Source: Bacteroidales bacterium
Lineage (GTDB): Bacteria; Bacteroidota; Bacteroidia; Bacteroidales; Bacteroidaceae
NCBI GenBank assembly: GCA_015654535.1
Contig: JAATGU010000085.1
Span: 1 to 39,003 of the forward strand
Reading direction: 5' to 3'
DNA length: 39,003 bases
Shown: positions 26,569 to 37,366 of the stretch, piece by piece
Layout of the letters: each line of letters starts with the position of its first letter
Numbering within the stretch: position 1 is the stretch's first letter
Notes under the pieces: generated by a model
The model's input: the letters and a program-made list of their open reading frames with translations, nothing else
The model's database searches: none
What the model was told of the DNA's origin: nothing
Made by a program: the position numbers and the translations under genes

Positions 26569-27618
26569 ATGAAAATAAAACAATTAGGAGTATATTTCTT
26601 GCTATGCCTCAGCGTATGCGGATTATCGGCACAAACTGTAAACATAACACTTTTTGTTCCTAAAGCAGGAGCGCTGAAAGAGCAGTTAACCAAAGAAGAA
26701 GCAAGCAAAGTGACTCATCTTACACTGACGGGAAAGCTGAATGCAAAGGATTTTAAACTGATGCGCGACAGTCTGGTAAAGTTAGAAGTGCTGGACATTT
26801 CCAACGCCAGTATCACCGCCTATATGGGCAAAGAAGGTACTTATCCCGATAAGTTCTATATCTACCCCATGAAGTGCATCCCTGCTTATGCATTTTGCAA
26901 CGGAGAAAAAGGTCTATTAAAGGGTAAACAGACCTTAAAACAAGTCCTTCTCCCCTCCTCCACCATAAACATTGAGGATCGGGCATTCAAAAATTGTGAT
27001 AACCTGAAGATTGTGCAAATCAATAAAAAGACTCCTCCCAACTTCTTACCGGAAGCACTGAATGACAGCATTGCCGCTGTGTTTGTGCCCGTGGGCTGCA
27101 AAGATACTTACAAGCTTAAAAAGGGATGGGAACATTTTGTCATTCTGGGAGGCACTCCCGAAACACTTGCCGTGAGCGTGATTGAACCGGGAGAGTTGGG
27201 AAATGAAATTATGAAAGCCGGTCATCAACCCGGAGATGTGAACTATCTTACCATCAGAGGAAATTTGGATGAATCCGACTTCAAGGTGATTCGCGACTTT
27301 ATGCCCAATCTGGTTTTCATCGATCTCTATGCCACTTCAGCCACGGAGATTCCAGACTTCACCTTTACACAAAAGAAATACCTGATGTCCGTTTCATTGC
27401 CTCAAAAATTGATTACCATTGGTGAGCGTGCCTTTAGCGGATGTATTCATCTCTCGGGAGAACTAATACTTCCGCCCACTGTAAAAGCGATCAAAGATGG
27501 TGCTTTCCTTGATTGTGACATGCTATCCAAAGTAATTGTGCAAGGAGATAAACTCTCCGTACTGGGAAAAGAGTTGTTCAGGGATTCAAGTAAACAAAAA
27601 CTGGAATTCCGGAAATAA
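26569..27618 (+). CDS. Secreted BspA-like leucine-rich repeat protein
   Basis: A 349-residue protein starting with signal peptide MKIKQLGVYFLLCLSVCGLS. Two similar halves are visible. Each opens with a VTHLTLTGKLNAKDFKLMRD or VNYLTIRGNLDESDFKVIRD type unit and goes on to LRR_5 (BspA-type) repeats such as IEDRAFKNCDNLK and IGERAFSGCIHLS. The repeats suggest a surface or periplasmic binding role; the partner is unknown. The ATG at 26569 is 9 bp after the tex stop. An in-frame TTG at 26557 overlaps tex and is rejected because it would lengthen the signal peptide. It is probably co-transcribed with tex, an odd pairing of a cytoplasmic and a secreted product. Confidence 0.85.
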   Translation: MKIKQLGVYFLLCLSVCGLSAQTVNITLFVPKAGALKEQLTKEEASKVTHLTLTGKLNAKDFKLMRDSLVKLEVLDISNASITAYMGKEGTYPDKFYIYPMKCIPAYAFCNGEKGLLKGKQTLKQVLLPSSTINIEDRAFKNCDNLKIVQINKKTPPNFLPEALNDSIAAVFVPVGCKDTYKLKKGWEHFVILGGTPETLAVSVIEPGELGNEIMKAGHQPGDVNYLTIRGNLDESDFKVIRDFMPNLVFIDLYATSATEIPDFTFTQKKYLMSVSLPQKLITIGERAFSGCIHLSGELILPPTVKAIKDGAFLDCDMLSKVIVQGDKLSVLGKELFRDSSKQKLEFRK

Positions 27619-27648
27619 AGAGGAAAGAACTAATCTATTTAATTAGCA

Positions 27649-29274
<1,626 letters not shown>

Positions 29275-29303
29275 CTATCTTTTATACCTTATTAAACGGG
29301 GGG

Positions 29304-29311
29304 CAAAGATA
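29304..29311 (-). promoter_or_regulatory. Predicted -7 promoter element for the ABC-F gene
   Basis: TATCTTTG on the minus strand matches TAnnTTTG, 36 bp before the ABC-F start codon. The -33 element is weak (TTGG about 23 bp upstream). Confidence 0.52.
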
Positions 29312-29386
29312 GTGATTTCAAATGAATAATTTCGCCAATCTGTCAGATAGTTCGCTTTTAGTTCTTCTTTATTCACTAAAAAGCAG

Positions 29387-29394
29387 TACTTTTG
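29387..29394 (+). promoter_or_regulatory. Predicted -7 promoter element for grpE-dnaJ
   Basis: TACTTTTG on the plus strand matches TAnnTTTG. It lies about 115 bp before the preferred grpE start. No CIRCE-like inverted repeat (TTAGCACTC type) is seen in the region. Confidence 0.45.
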
Positions 29395-29508
29395 CGGAAT
29401 CTTTTGTCAAAACAGTAATCTTGGCAAAGATTTTGTTGCTCCGCTAACAAACCTAACCTTGTTAAAAGTATGGCACAATCATTCTGGAAGAATAAAAAGA
29501 AAATAAAT

Positions 29509-30126
29509 ATGGATCCAAAAGAACAAGAAACAATTAAAAAAGAGGAAGTTTTGATAGACGAAAATTTAGAAACCTCACAAGAGAATTCAGGAAATCCACA
29601 AGAGGAAGAGGCTACTAAAGAGCAGGAAGCACCGGCTCAGGAGGAAAAAACACCAACTGCGGAACAGCTCCTTGCTCAACAATTAGAAGAAGCAAATAAA
29701 AAAATAGAAGAACAAAACGATAAATATCTTCGTCTTTCAGCTGAATTCGATAACTATCGCAAACGCACCATGAAGGAAAAAGCCGAACTGATAAAAAGCG
29801 GCGGGGAAAAGAGCATCAGTAGCATTTTACCTATCATTGATGACATGGAAAGAGCTTTGCAAACGATGGAAACATCTACCGACGTTACTGCTATAAAAGA
29901 CGGCTTAGAACTGATTTACAATAAGTTTATTGTCATACTTGGACAAAACGGCGCACAAGTAATTGAATCAAAAGAAAAAGAATTCAATACGGATTATCAT
30001 GAAGCGATTGCTACTATCCCAGCTCCAAGTGAGGAACTCAAGGGAAAGATACTGGATTGTGTGCAAGCGGGATATTTACTCAACGGAAAAGTCATTCGTC
30101 ATGCCAAAGTTGTAGTAGGCGAATAA
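29509..30126 (+). CDS. grpE: Nucleotide exchange factor GrpE
   Basis: GrpE releases ADP from DnaK so that the chaperone cycle can continue. The protein has a Glu/Gln-rich disordered N-terminus, a long coiled coil (EQLLAQQLEEANKKIEEQND...), the conserved AEFDNYRKRTMKEK segment, and a C-terminal beta domain ending VRHAKVVVGE-like (VIRHAKVVVGE). I prefer Met at 29509 (MDPKEQE), giving 205 aa. An in-frame ATG at 29470 would add 13 residues (MAQSFWKNKKKIN) and cannot be excluded. dnaJ follows 23 bp later; dnaK is not in the window. Confidence 0.95.
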   Translation: MDPKEQETIKKEEVLIDENLETSQENSGNPQEEEATKEQEAPAQEEKTPTAEQLLAQQLEEANKKIEEQNDKYLRLSAEFDNYRKRTMKEKAELIKSGGEKSISSILPIIDDMERALQTMETSTDVTAIKDGLELIYNKFIVILGQNGAQVIESKEKEFNTDYHEAIATIPAPSEELKGKILDCVQAGYLLNGKVIRHAKVVVGE

Positions 30127-30149
30127 TTAAAATATAAGGATAACGAACT

Positions 30150-31337
30150 ATGGCAAAAAGAGATTACTATGAAGTTCTGGGAGTTAGCAAATCTGCTACT
30201 GCCGATGAGATAAAAAAGGCTTACCGTAAAAAAGCGATTCAATTTCACCCGGATAAGAATCCAGGAGACAAGCAGGCAGAAGAGAATTTTAAAGAAGCTG
30301 CCGAAGCATATGATGTACTAAGTAACCCTGATAAACGTGCACGGTATGATCAGTTTGGACACGCAGGAATGAGTGGCGCGGCTGGCAATGGAGGACCATT
30401 TGGCGGAGGATTCAGTGGAGGTGCAGGCATGTCTATGGATGATATATTCTCTATGTTTGGCGATATCTTTGGCGGACACGGCGGTGGCGGAGGAGGATTT
30501 AGCGGATTCGGAGGCTTTGGCGGTGGTGGCGGTCAACAGCAAAGACGTTTTCGCGGGTCAGATCTTCGAGTGAAAGTAAAGCTTACATTGAAAGAAATAT
30601 CTACCGGCGTAGAAAAGAAATTCAAGCTAAAGAAATATGTACCCTGCTCACACTGTCATGGAACGGGAGCAGAAGGCAATGCAGGTTCGGAAACTTGTCC
30701 TACTTGTAAAGGTAGCGGCTCGGTAATCCGTAATCAACAAACAATTCTGGGAACCATGCAAACCCGCGTAAGTTGTCCTACTTGTGGTGGTGAAGGAAAA
30801 ATAATTAAGGACAAGTGCAAGGTTTGCGCAGGAGAAGGCATTACATATGGTGAAGAAGTAGTCACAGTGAATATTCCAGCAGGTGTGGCCGAAGGAATGC
30901 AGCTTTCCATGAGTGGAAAAGGTAATGCAGGTAAGCACAATGGCGTACCGGGTGACTTACTTATTATGGTGGAAGAAGAACAACATCCAGACTTGGTTCG
31001 TGACGAGAACGATCTTATCTACAATTTATTGCTCAGCTTTCCTACCGCGGCACTAGGCGGTGCCATTGAGATACCAACCATAGACAATAAGGTAAAAGTA
31101 AAAATTGAACCGGGAACACAGCCTGGTAAAGTTCTTCGTCTGCGTGGTAAGGGATTACCGAGTGTAAATGGCTATGGCACGGGAGATCTGCTGGTCAATA
31201 TAAGCATCTATGTACCGGAGGCGTTAAGCAAGGATGAAAAAGGATCCTTGGAAAAGATGGAATTGTCAGAGAATTTTAAACCAAGCAATACCGTAAAAGA
31301 GAAAATATTTAAAAAGTTTAAGAGCTTATTCGACTGA
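30150..31337 (+). CDS. dnaJ: Molecular chaperone DnaJ
   Basis: DnaJ delivers unfolded clients to DnaK and stimulates its ATPase. The 395-residue type I protein has the J domain with HPD at 33-35, a Gly/Phe-rich linker (about 72-130), and the four zinc-binding repeats [24 protein letters not shown] and CKVCAGEG. The C-terminal substrate-binding domains follow. A good Shine-Dalgarno-like AAGGA lies 9 bases before the ATG. It forms an operon with grpE and is closed by a strong terminator. Confidence 0.98.
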   Translation: MAKRDYYEVLGVSKSATADEIKKAYRKKAIQFHPDKNPGDKQAEENFKEAAEAYDVLSNPDKRARYDQFGHAGMSGAAGNGGPFGGGFSGGAGMSMDDIFSMFGDIFGGHGGGGGGFSGFGGFGGGGGQQQRRFRGSDLRVKVKLTLKEISTGVEKKFKLKKYVPCSHCHGTGAEGNAGSETCPTCKGSGSVIRNQQTILGTMQTRVSCPTCGGEGKIIKDKCKVCAGEGITYGEEVVTVNIPAGVAEGMQLSMSGKGNAGKHNGVPGDLLIMVEEEQHPDLVRDENDLIYNLLLSFPTAALGGAIEIPTIDNKVKVKIEPGTQPGKVLRLRGKGLPSVNGYGTGDLLVNISIYVPEALSKDEKGSLEKMELSENFKPSNTVKEKIFKKFKSLFD

Positions 31338-31361
31338 TTGTTATAGTTCTATTTTATAGAT

Positions 31362-31402
31362 AAAAGCTTCCTAATTGCTGATAAGGTGATTAGGAAGCTT
31401 TT
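31362..31402 (+). terminator. Intrinsic terminator after dnaJ
   Basis: AAAAGCTTCCTAAT (31362-31375) pairs perfectly with ATTAGGAAGCTTTT (31389-31402) around a 13-base loop. A T-tract follows. Confidence 0.9.
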
Positions 31403-31587
31403 TTTATTACTGGCCTCTACTTCTTAAGAAAATAGAAAAATATTTAAACATATTTAATAGAGAAGCTTTGCCTAACAAATATATTTTAAAATAGCTATAA
31501 TTGGTTCTTTAAAATCTATAATTCATCCTCAAGAACAAAATTATTATGCTACTTTACATAATAAAAGCAAAATTAAAAATTATATAG

Positions 31588-33927
31588 ATGAAAGATTTAA
31601 GAATGCCACTGTTCGCTATTTTTATTTTTTGTATAGCTGTTTGCTCTTCGGCCCAAAATCCGTCTTCAAAACCAACCTTTGAAGTTGGAAAAAAAACGTT
31701 CCTTTTAAATGGCCAGCCTTTCGTTATTAAAGCCGCCGAGATTCACTATCCGCGTATTCCCGATGCATACTGGGAACAACGTATAGAAATGTGTAAATCG
31801 CTTGGAATGAACACACTTTGTCTTTATGTTTTCTGGAATCTTCATGAAGAACGTCCTGACGAGTTTGACTTCTCAGGAAATAAAGACATCGCCCGCTTTT
31901 GTCGATTGGCACAGAAACATGGAATGTATGTCATTGTACGTCCAGGACCTTATGTCTGCGCTGAGTGGGAAATGGGTGGACTTCCCTGGTGGCTACTAAA
32001 GAAAAAAGATATACAGCTACGTACGTTGGACACTTATTACATGGAGCGGGTACGTAAGTTCATGAAAGAAGTTGGCAAACAATTAGCCGCTTTACAGATA
32101 ACCCGCGGTGGAAACATTATCATGGTACAGGTGGAAAATGAATATGGATCTTATGGAACAAATAAACCCTATGTAACTGCTATCCGCGACATTGTCCGTG
32201 AATCAGGCTTTACTGAGGTTCCGCTTTTCCAATGTGACTGGAGTTCTAATTTCCTTAATAATGCGCTGGATGATTTACTGTGGACTGTGAACTTTGGAAC
32301 AGGAGCGAATATTGAAGATCAGTTTAAAAAGCTGAAAGAACTTCGTCCTGATATACCACTTATGTGCAGTGAATTCTGGTCCGGCTGGTTCGACCATTGG
32401 GGACGTAAACATGAAACACGAGATGGAGCTACAATGGTGGCCGGTCTTAAAGATATGCTTGATCAGAACATTTCTTTTAGTCTTTATATGGCTCACGGAG
32501 GAACAACTTTTGGCCACTGGGGAGGCGCTAATAATCCAGCCTATTCTGCTATGTGTAGTTCTTATGATTATGATGCTCCCATTAGTGAAGCCGGGTGGAC
32601 TACGGAAAAATTCTGGTCATTGCGTGAGCTTCTTTCCCATTATTTAGCTCCGGACGAGAAGTTGTCGGATGTTCCTCCGGCATATCCTGTTATTGAAATA
32701 CCTGAAATTAAATTTGAAAAAGCCGCTCCTTTATTTGACAATCTTCCGGCATCAAAAAAGAGTGTGGATATTCAACCGATGGAACTATTTGATCAAGGGT
32801 GGGGAAGCATCTTATACCGTACCACTTTACCTAAGGTAAAAGCCGAGACAATATTGACTATTACTGAATTGCATGATTGGGCACAAGTTTTTGTTGATGG
32901 TAAACTTATCGGCAGACTTGATCGCAGACACGGAGAAAATAAGGTGGTACTCCCAGCTTTGAAAACCGCCGGGGCAAGACTGGATATTCTGGTTGAAGCA
33001 ATGGGGCGTGTAAACTTTGATAAATCTATTCACGACCGAAAGGGTATTACTGAAAAGGTAGAATTACTGTCAGGTGGTAACGCCGTCAGTTTAAAAAACT
33101 GGACGGTATTTAACTTACCGGATGATTACAAATTTGTGCAGGATAAAAAATATACAGCTAAAGGCAAACAAACGATGCCTGCTTATTATCGGGCTACCTT
33201 TAACCTTCGGGAAACAGGGGACGTGTTCCTTGATATGCAAACCTGGGGCAAAGGACTGGTTTGGGTAAATGGACATGCCATGGGACGATTCTGGGAAATA
33301 GGCCCTCAACAAACTCTTTACATGCCGGGATGCTGGTTAAAGAAAGGAGAAAATGAAATTATTGTTCTTGACTTAAAAAGACCTCAACAGGCAGTTATTA
33401 AAGGTTTGAAGAAACCTATTCTGGATATGCTTCGTGAAAAAGCTCCCGAAACTCACCGAAAGGAAGGTCAGAAGTTGAATCTTCAGAATGAAACATCCGC
33501 GGTACAAGGTTCTTTTGCTCTCCAGAACGGTTGGCAGGAAGTGAAATTCGGCAAAGAGACTAAAGGGCGCTATTTCTGTATTGAAGGATTATCTGCTCAT
33601 GATGGATCAAATGTAGCTGCCATTGCTGAATTACTTGTTTTGGGAATAAATGGTCAACCTCTGCCTCACGAGGGTTGGAAAATTCTTTATGCAGATAGTG
33701 AAGAAACCAGAAGTGGTAACCATACGGCGGATAAAATATATGATTTGCAAGAATCTACCTTCTGGAGTACGGTGGACAATACCTCGTATCCACATCAGAT
33801 TGTGATAGATTTAGGGAAAGAATCTATTGTTAGCGGTTTCCGCTATCTACCACGTGCCGAGAAAGAATGTCCAGGCATGATCAAAGATTATAAAGCCTAT
33901 ATGAAAACAGAAGCTTTTAGCTATTAA
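31588..33927 (+). CDS. GH35 beta-galactosidase with C-terminal F5/8-type domain
   Basis: A 779-residue secreted glycoside hydrolase (signal peptide 1-22, ending SSA). The GH35 barrel has the acid/base Glu185 in VQVENEYGSYG and the nucleophile Glu262 in MCSEFWSGWFDHWG. Beta-sandwich domains follow (about 385-640), including WVNGHAMGRFWEIGPQQTLY. A C-terminal discoidin-like region (about 665-779) contains STVDNTSYPHQIVIDLG. It releases terminal beta-galactose from oligosaccharides, probably in the periplasm. It stands alone, without susC/susD genes, so it is not in an obvious polysaccharide utilisation locus. About 185 bp of AT-rich leader separates it from the dnaJ terminator; no clear TAnnTTTG promoter was found there. 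Confidence 0.94.
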   Translation: MKDLRMPLFAIFIFCIAVCSSAQNPSSKPTFEVGKKTFLLNGQPFVIKAAEIHYPRIPDAYWEQRIEMCKSLGMNTLCLYVFWNLHEERPDEFDFSGNKDIARFCRLAQKHGMYVIVRPGPYVCAEWEMGGLPWWLLKKKDIQLRTLDTYYMERVRKFMKEVGKQLAALQITRGGNIIMVQVENEYGSYGTNKPYVTAIRDIVRESGFTEVPLFQCDWSSNFLNNALDDLLWTVNFGTGANIEDQFKKLKELRPDIPLMCSEFWSGWFDHWGRKHETRDGATMVAGLKDMLDQNISFSLYMAHGGTTFGHWGGANNPAYSAMCSSYDYDAPISEAGWTTEKFWSLRELLSHYLAPDEKLSDVPPAYPVIEIPEIKFEKAAPLFDNLPASKKSVDIQPMELFDQGWGSILYRTTLPKVKAETILTITELHDWAQVFVDGKLIGRLDRRHGENKVVLPALKTAGARLDILVEAMGRVNFDKSIHDRKGITEKVELLSGGNAVSLKNWTVFNLPDDYKFVQDKKYTAKGKQTMPAYYRATFNLRETGDVFLDMQTWGKGLVWVNGHAMGRFWEIGPQQTLYMPGCWLKKGENEIIVLDLKRPQQAVIKGLKKPILDMLREKAPETHRKEGQKLNLQNETSAVQGSFALQNGWQEVKFGKETKGRYFCIEGLSAHDGSNVAAIAELLVLGINGQPLPHEGWKILYADSEETRSGNHTADKIYDLQESTFWSTVDNTSYPHQIVIDLGKESIVSGFRYLPRAEKECPGMIKDYKAYMKTEAFSY

Positions 33928-33957
33928 AAAAATAAATACAACCAGCATAACAAAATT

Positions 33958-33997
33958 AAAAGAAGAGGAGAAAATTTTTATCGTCTCCCCTTCTTTT
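33958..33997. terminator. Bidirectional terminator between the beta-galactosidase and phoH genes
   Basis: AAAAGAAGAGGAGA (33958-33971) pairs with TCTCCCCTTCTTTT (33984-33997) with a single non-pair. T- and A-tracts flank it on both sides. The two genes converge here. Confidence 0.82.
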
Positions 33998-34024
33998 TTA
34001 TACAGAAATAGCAAATAAATGCTG

Positions 34025-35350
34025 TTACATCAAGTTGCTGGCCAGTTCACTCAATGCACTACGTTCTCCTTTTATCAGATTTATATGTGCAAAGATATTT
34101 TGCCCTTTCATGCGGTCAATCATATAAACTAAACCATTGGACTGACTATCCAGATACGGTTGATCTATCTGCTCAATATCTCCGGTGAAAATCATCTTTG
34201 TACCTTCTCCGGCACGAGTGATGATGGTTTTTATTTCGTGAGGAGTAAGATTCTGAGCCTCATCAATGATGCAATAGGTTTCAGACAAACTTCGTCCACG
34301 AATGTAAGCCAATGCTTCAATAACCAGCTGTTCACTTTTCAAGAGTTCTTCTATGCGCTTCACCTCTGCGGAGTTGGCTGCGAACTGTCGTTTGATAACA
34401 TTCAGGTTATCAAAGAGCTGCTGCATGTAAGGAGCCACTTTGGCAGCTATATCACCGGGAAGAAATCCTATATCTTTATTGGACAGTGCCACGATGGGAC
34501 GAGCAAGCAAGATTTGTTTATAATCGAGCAGTTTGCCTAAAGCAGCAGCCAACGCCAACAGAGTTTTACCTGTTCCGGCTTTTCCGGTAAGAGCTACTAG
34601 TTTTATGTCCGGATCATTCAATATTTCAAAAGCAAAACTCTGTTCTGCATTTCGGGGCTCTATGCCATAATTCTTACTTTTATTCACTCTTACCACACTA
34701 TGAATAAACGGATTATATCTTGCCAACACACTACTACGGTCACTTTTCAGAACAAAACACTCATTGGGTTGTAGAATATCTTTAAAGTCGAACTCAGTAA
34801 TGTCCACTCCTTCTTTTGAAGAATAAATCCGATCAATCATATCGGGTGCAATTCCATCGAACACCTCGTTAGACTTCTCAAAAACATCTATATTCACCAC
34901 TTTATCATTAATATAATCCTCGCAAAGCAACCCTATGGATCGGGCTTTCATTCGAAGATTCACATCTTTAGTGACTAGAATCGTTTTAATGGAAGGTGTT
35001 TTCTTTGCTAATGTATCCGCCGCAGATAGTATTTCATGATCCGGTTTGCGTTCAGAAAAAGACTTTTTTACTATGGCAGATTCCATTCCTCCGGTCAGAA
35101 TAAAAAGATTGCCCATACCCGGGCCCAACGAAGCTCCTTTGGTAAAGAGATCATCATCGGTAATAAGATCTAGCTCGCGAACAAACTCACGGGCATTGAA
35201 ATTAATCTGTTCATTTCCTTTTTTAAATTTATCTAATTCTTCAAGAACTACTATTGGCAAATAAATATCATTCTCCTGAAAATTCTTTAGACAGTTATAG
35301 TCGTGCAGTATAACATTGGTGTCTAAAACGAAATTTTTCTTTGTTCCCAT
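34025..35350 (-). CDS. PhoH family ATPase with N-terminal PIN domain
   Basis: A 441-residue cytoplasmic protein. The N-terminal PIN-type nuclease domain begins KNFVLDTNVILHD, with further acidic residues near EELDKFK and TKDVNLRMKA. The C-terminal PhoH ATPase has Walker A LTGKAGTGKTLLAL and the downstream block CIIDEAQNLTPHEIKTIITRAG plus TGDIEQID. Fusions of this kind (PhoH2-like) are reported to be RNA helicase/ribonucleases. The start is Met at 35348-35350 (MGTKKNFVLD). The frame extends to 35404, but those residues do not resemble the family. It is divergent from folC. Confidence 0.93.
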   Translation of the reverse strand: MGTKKNFVLDTNVILHDYNCLKNFQENDIYLPIVVLEELDKFKKGNEQINFNAREFVRELDLITDDDLFTKGASLGPGMGNLFILTGGMESAIVKKSFSERKPDHEILSAADTLAKKTPSIKTILVTKDVNLRMKARSIGLLCEDYINDKVVNIDVFEKSNEVFDGIAPDMIDRIYSSKEGVDITEFDFKDILQPNECFVLKSDRSSVLARYNPFIHSVVRVNKSKNYGIEPRNAEQSFAFEILNDPDIKLVALTGKAGTGKTLLALAAALGKLLDYKQILLARPIVALSNKDIGFLPGDIAAKVAPYMQQLFDNLNVIKRQFAANSAEVKRIEELLKSEQLVIEALAYIRGRSLSETYCIIDEAQNLTPHEIKTIITRAGEGTKMIFTGDIEQIDQPYLDSQSNGLVYMIDRMKGQNIFAHINLIKGERSALSELASNLM

Positions 35351-35440
35351 TATTTTTAGATTTAAAATGTTGATATTTGCATCTAATATAACAATTAAAC
35401 ACACACGAAAGATTTCTTCTTAGTTAAATATTATAAAAGG

Positions 35441-36733
35441 ATGAATTATAACGAAACTTTAAATTATTTATACGAAAGTATCCCTATGTTCCAGCAAGTT
35501 GGAACATTAGCTTACAAAGAAGGGTTGAGCAATACACTAATCTTGGACAAACATTTTCATCATCCACACTTGAATTATAAAACCATTCATGTAGCGGGGA
35601 CGAATGGAAAGGGTTCTTGTTCGCATACATTGGCGGCTATTCTTCAATCGGCAGGTTACAAGGTGGGACTTTATACTTCTCCACATTTAGTTGACTTCAG
35701 AGAAAGAATCCGGGTAAATGGTCTACCGGTTTCTACTGATTATGTTGTAAAATTTGTGGAGGAAGAACGTTCTTTCTTTGAAACTCTTTTTCCTTCTTTT
35801 TTTGAACTGACCACTGCTATGGCATTTAAATATTTTGCTGAGCAAAAGGTAGATGTGGCTGTTATTGAGGTAGGACTGGGAGGGCGACTGGATTGTACAA
35901 ATATAATCCGTCCCGATCTCTGCATCATAACTAATATAAGTTTAGACCATACACAGTTATTGGGAAACACATTAGCACTCATCGCGGGAGAAAAGGCGGG
36001 TATTATAAAAAGTGATATTCCAGTGGTGATTGGTGAAACGACAGAAGAGACCAAACCTGTGTTCATTCAAAAAGCGGCAGAGGTAAATGCTCCGATACTG
36101 TTTGCCGAAGAAGAACAATTGCTTTGGCGATGGGAAAAGAATAAGAAAGGATATTGGCAATATTACACAGCCGATTATCCAGAGTTAAAGGGAGAATTGG
36201 GCGGACTTTGCCAACTAAAAAATACAAATACCCTTCTTCTTGCACTTCGGATACTGAAAAGGTTGGGTTATAATATCACTCAAAAAGCTGTAGAACAAGG
36301 TTTCGAAGGGGTATGTAAGCTCACCGGATTAATGGGACGCTGGCAGAAACTAGGCTCTGCTCCTACCATTATGTGTGACACTGGGCACAACATTGGCGGA
36401 ATGACTTACATTGCCGAACAACTTCGCCTGCAAACTTATCGCAAGCTACATATTATAATAGGAATGGTGAACGATAAAGATATAAGTGGTGTACTAGCTC
36501 TGCTACCTAAAGATGCGGAATACTATTTCACCAAAGCAAGTGTAAAGAGAGCCTTGCACGAAATAGATTTAAAATTCCTCGCCAGCCAAGTTGGACTGCA
36601 AGGGAATACATATTCTAACGTTCCTAAAGCTTTTGAAGCTGCCAAAATGAATGCTTCTGAAAAAGATTTTATTTTTGTGGGAGGTAGTAGTTTTATTGTA
36701 GCGGATCTACTCGCTTTTCTTTCACGCAAATAA
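35441..36733 (+). CDS. folC: Bifunctional folylpolyglutamate synthase/dihydrofolate synthase
   Basis: FolC adds Glu to dihydropteroate and further Glu residues to folates, retaining them in the cell. The 430-residue protein has the ATP loop HVAGTNGKGSCSHTLA, the folate-binding segment YTSPHLVDFRERIRVNG, the central EVGLGGRLDCTN block, and the Mur-ligase C-domain with CDTGHNIGG. The ATG lies directly after AAAAGG, which is too close to be an ideal ribosome site. It is a single gene that converges on ridA through a shared hairpin. Confidence 0.96.
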   Translation: MNYNETLNYLYESIPMFQQVGTLAYKEGLSNTLILDKHFHHPHLNYKTIHVAGTNGKGSCSHTLAAILQSAGYKVGLYTSPHLVDFRERIRVNGLPVSTDYVVKFVEEERSFFETLFPSFFELTTAMAFKYFAEQKVDVAVIEVGLGGRLDCTNIIRPDLCIITNISLDHTQLLGNTLALIAGEKAGIIKSDIPVVIGETTEETKPVFIQKAAEVNAPILFAEEEQLLWRWEKNKKGYWQYYTADYPELKGELGGLCQLKNTNTLLLALRILKRLGYNITQKAVEQGFEGVCKLTGLMGRWQKLGSAPTIMCDTGHNIGGMTYIAEQLRLQTYRKLHIIIGMVNDKDISGVLALLPKDAEYYFTKASVKRALHEIDLKFLASQVGLQGNTYSNVPKAFEAAKMNASEKDFIFVGGSSFIVADLLAFLSRK

Positions 36734-36742
36734 AATATAAAA

Positions 36743-36779
36743 TCCCCGAATTTTCTCTTAACTAAGAGAGAGACGGGGA
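36743..36779. terminator. Hairpin terminator between folC and ridA
   Basis: TCCCCG (36743-36748) pairs with CGGGGA (36774-36779). An inner stem TCTCTTA/TAAGAGA-like closes around ACT. It lies between two convergent genes and probably serves both, although the flanking T-tracts are short. Confidence 0.72.
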
Positions 36780-36789
36780 CCAAAAATAT

Positions 36790-37167
36790 TTATTTCACAG
36801 CAATACATTCTATTTCCACCAATGCATTTTTAGGCAGATCCTTTACAGCAAAAGCAGAACGAGCGGGAAATGCTCCTTCAAAATAAGTACCATAAACTGT
36901 ATTCATTTCTGTAAAAAGAGACATATCGGCAAGGAAAACAGTAGTCTTCACTATATTGGCCGTAGAAAGTCCGGCTTCCGCCAAGATATGTTTAATGTTC
37001 TCAAAAGACTGCTTGGTCTGTTCGGTCACTCCTCCCGGAACAAATTCTCCCGTGGTGGCGTCTACAGGTAACTGACCAGAAACAAACACCATGCCACCAG
37101 CCTCTATCGCTTGGCTATAGGGGCCAATGGCTCCAGGTGCCTTTTCACTATAAATTACTTTTTTCAT
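36790..37167 (-). CDS. ridA: RidA family reactive enamine/imine deaminase
   Basis: RidA hydrolyses reactive 2-aminoacrylate-type enamines made by PLP enzymes such as threonine dehydratase, protecting other PLP enzymes. The 125-residue length is standard. The family blocks are GPYSQAI, VFVSGQLPVD, the conserved Arg103 in PARSAFAV and Glu120 in LVEIECIAVK. It is a single gene. A TACTTTTG element at 37244-37251 on the minus strand could be its promoter. Confidence 0.95.
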   Translation of the reverse strand: MKKVIYSEKAPGAIGPYSQAIEAGGMVFVSGQLPVDATTGEFVPGGVTEQTKQSFENIKHILAEAGLSTANIVKTTVFLADMSLFTEMNTVYGTYFEGAFPARSAFAVKDLPKNALVEIECIAVK

Positions 37168-37243
37168 TATTTTTGCTATTTATTAGTTAATTAAAATAGG
37201 TGTGCAAGTTAGACATTTCCTCATTTCCCTGCAACTATTTTTC

Positions 37244-37251
37244 CAAAAGTA
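37244..37251 (-). promoter_or_regulatory. Possible -7 element for ridA
   Basis: TACTTTTG on the minus strand matches TAnnTTTG and would give a leader of about 70 nt. It lies inside a TTTTTCC/GGAAAAA inverted repeat (37239-37261 region). No -33 element is evident. Confidence 0.3.
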
Positions 37252-37328
37252 ACGGAAAAAATTCTATGAAAAATTATAGGTAAAAAGAGTTAAGCAAGAA
37301 GATTTTCTCCTTAATAAGCAGTATTTTG

Positions 37329-37336
37329 TATATTTG
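37329..37336 (+). promoter_or_regulatory. Predicted -7 promoter element for the ECF sigma operon
   Basis: TATATTTG on the plus strand matches TAnnTTTG and lies about 30 bp before the sigma factor start. The match to the housekeeping consensus suggests transcription by the primary sigma factor, not obvious autoregulation. Confidence 0.52.
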
Positions 37337-37366
37337 TGCATTTAATGATAAACACGTGTGAAGTTA

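Noticed and set aside
35351..35404. Upstream extension of the PhoH gene
   Set aside because: The first 18 residues are hydrophobic and unrelated to the PIN domain, which begins right after Met at 35350.
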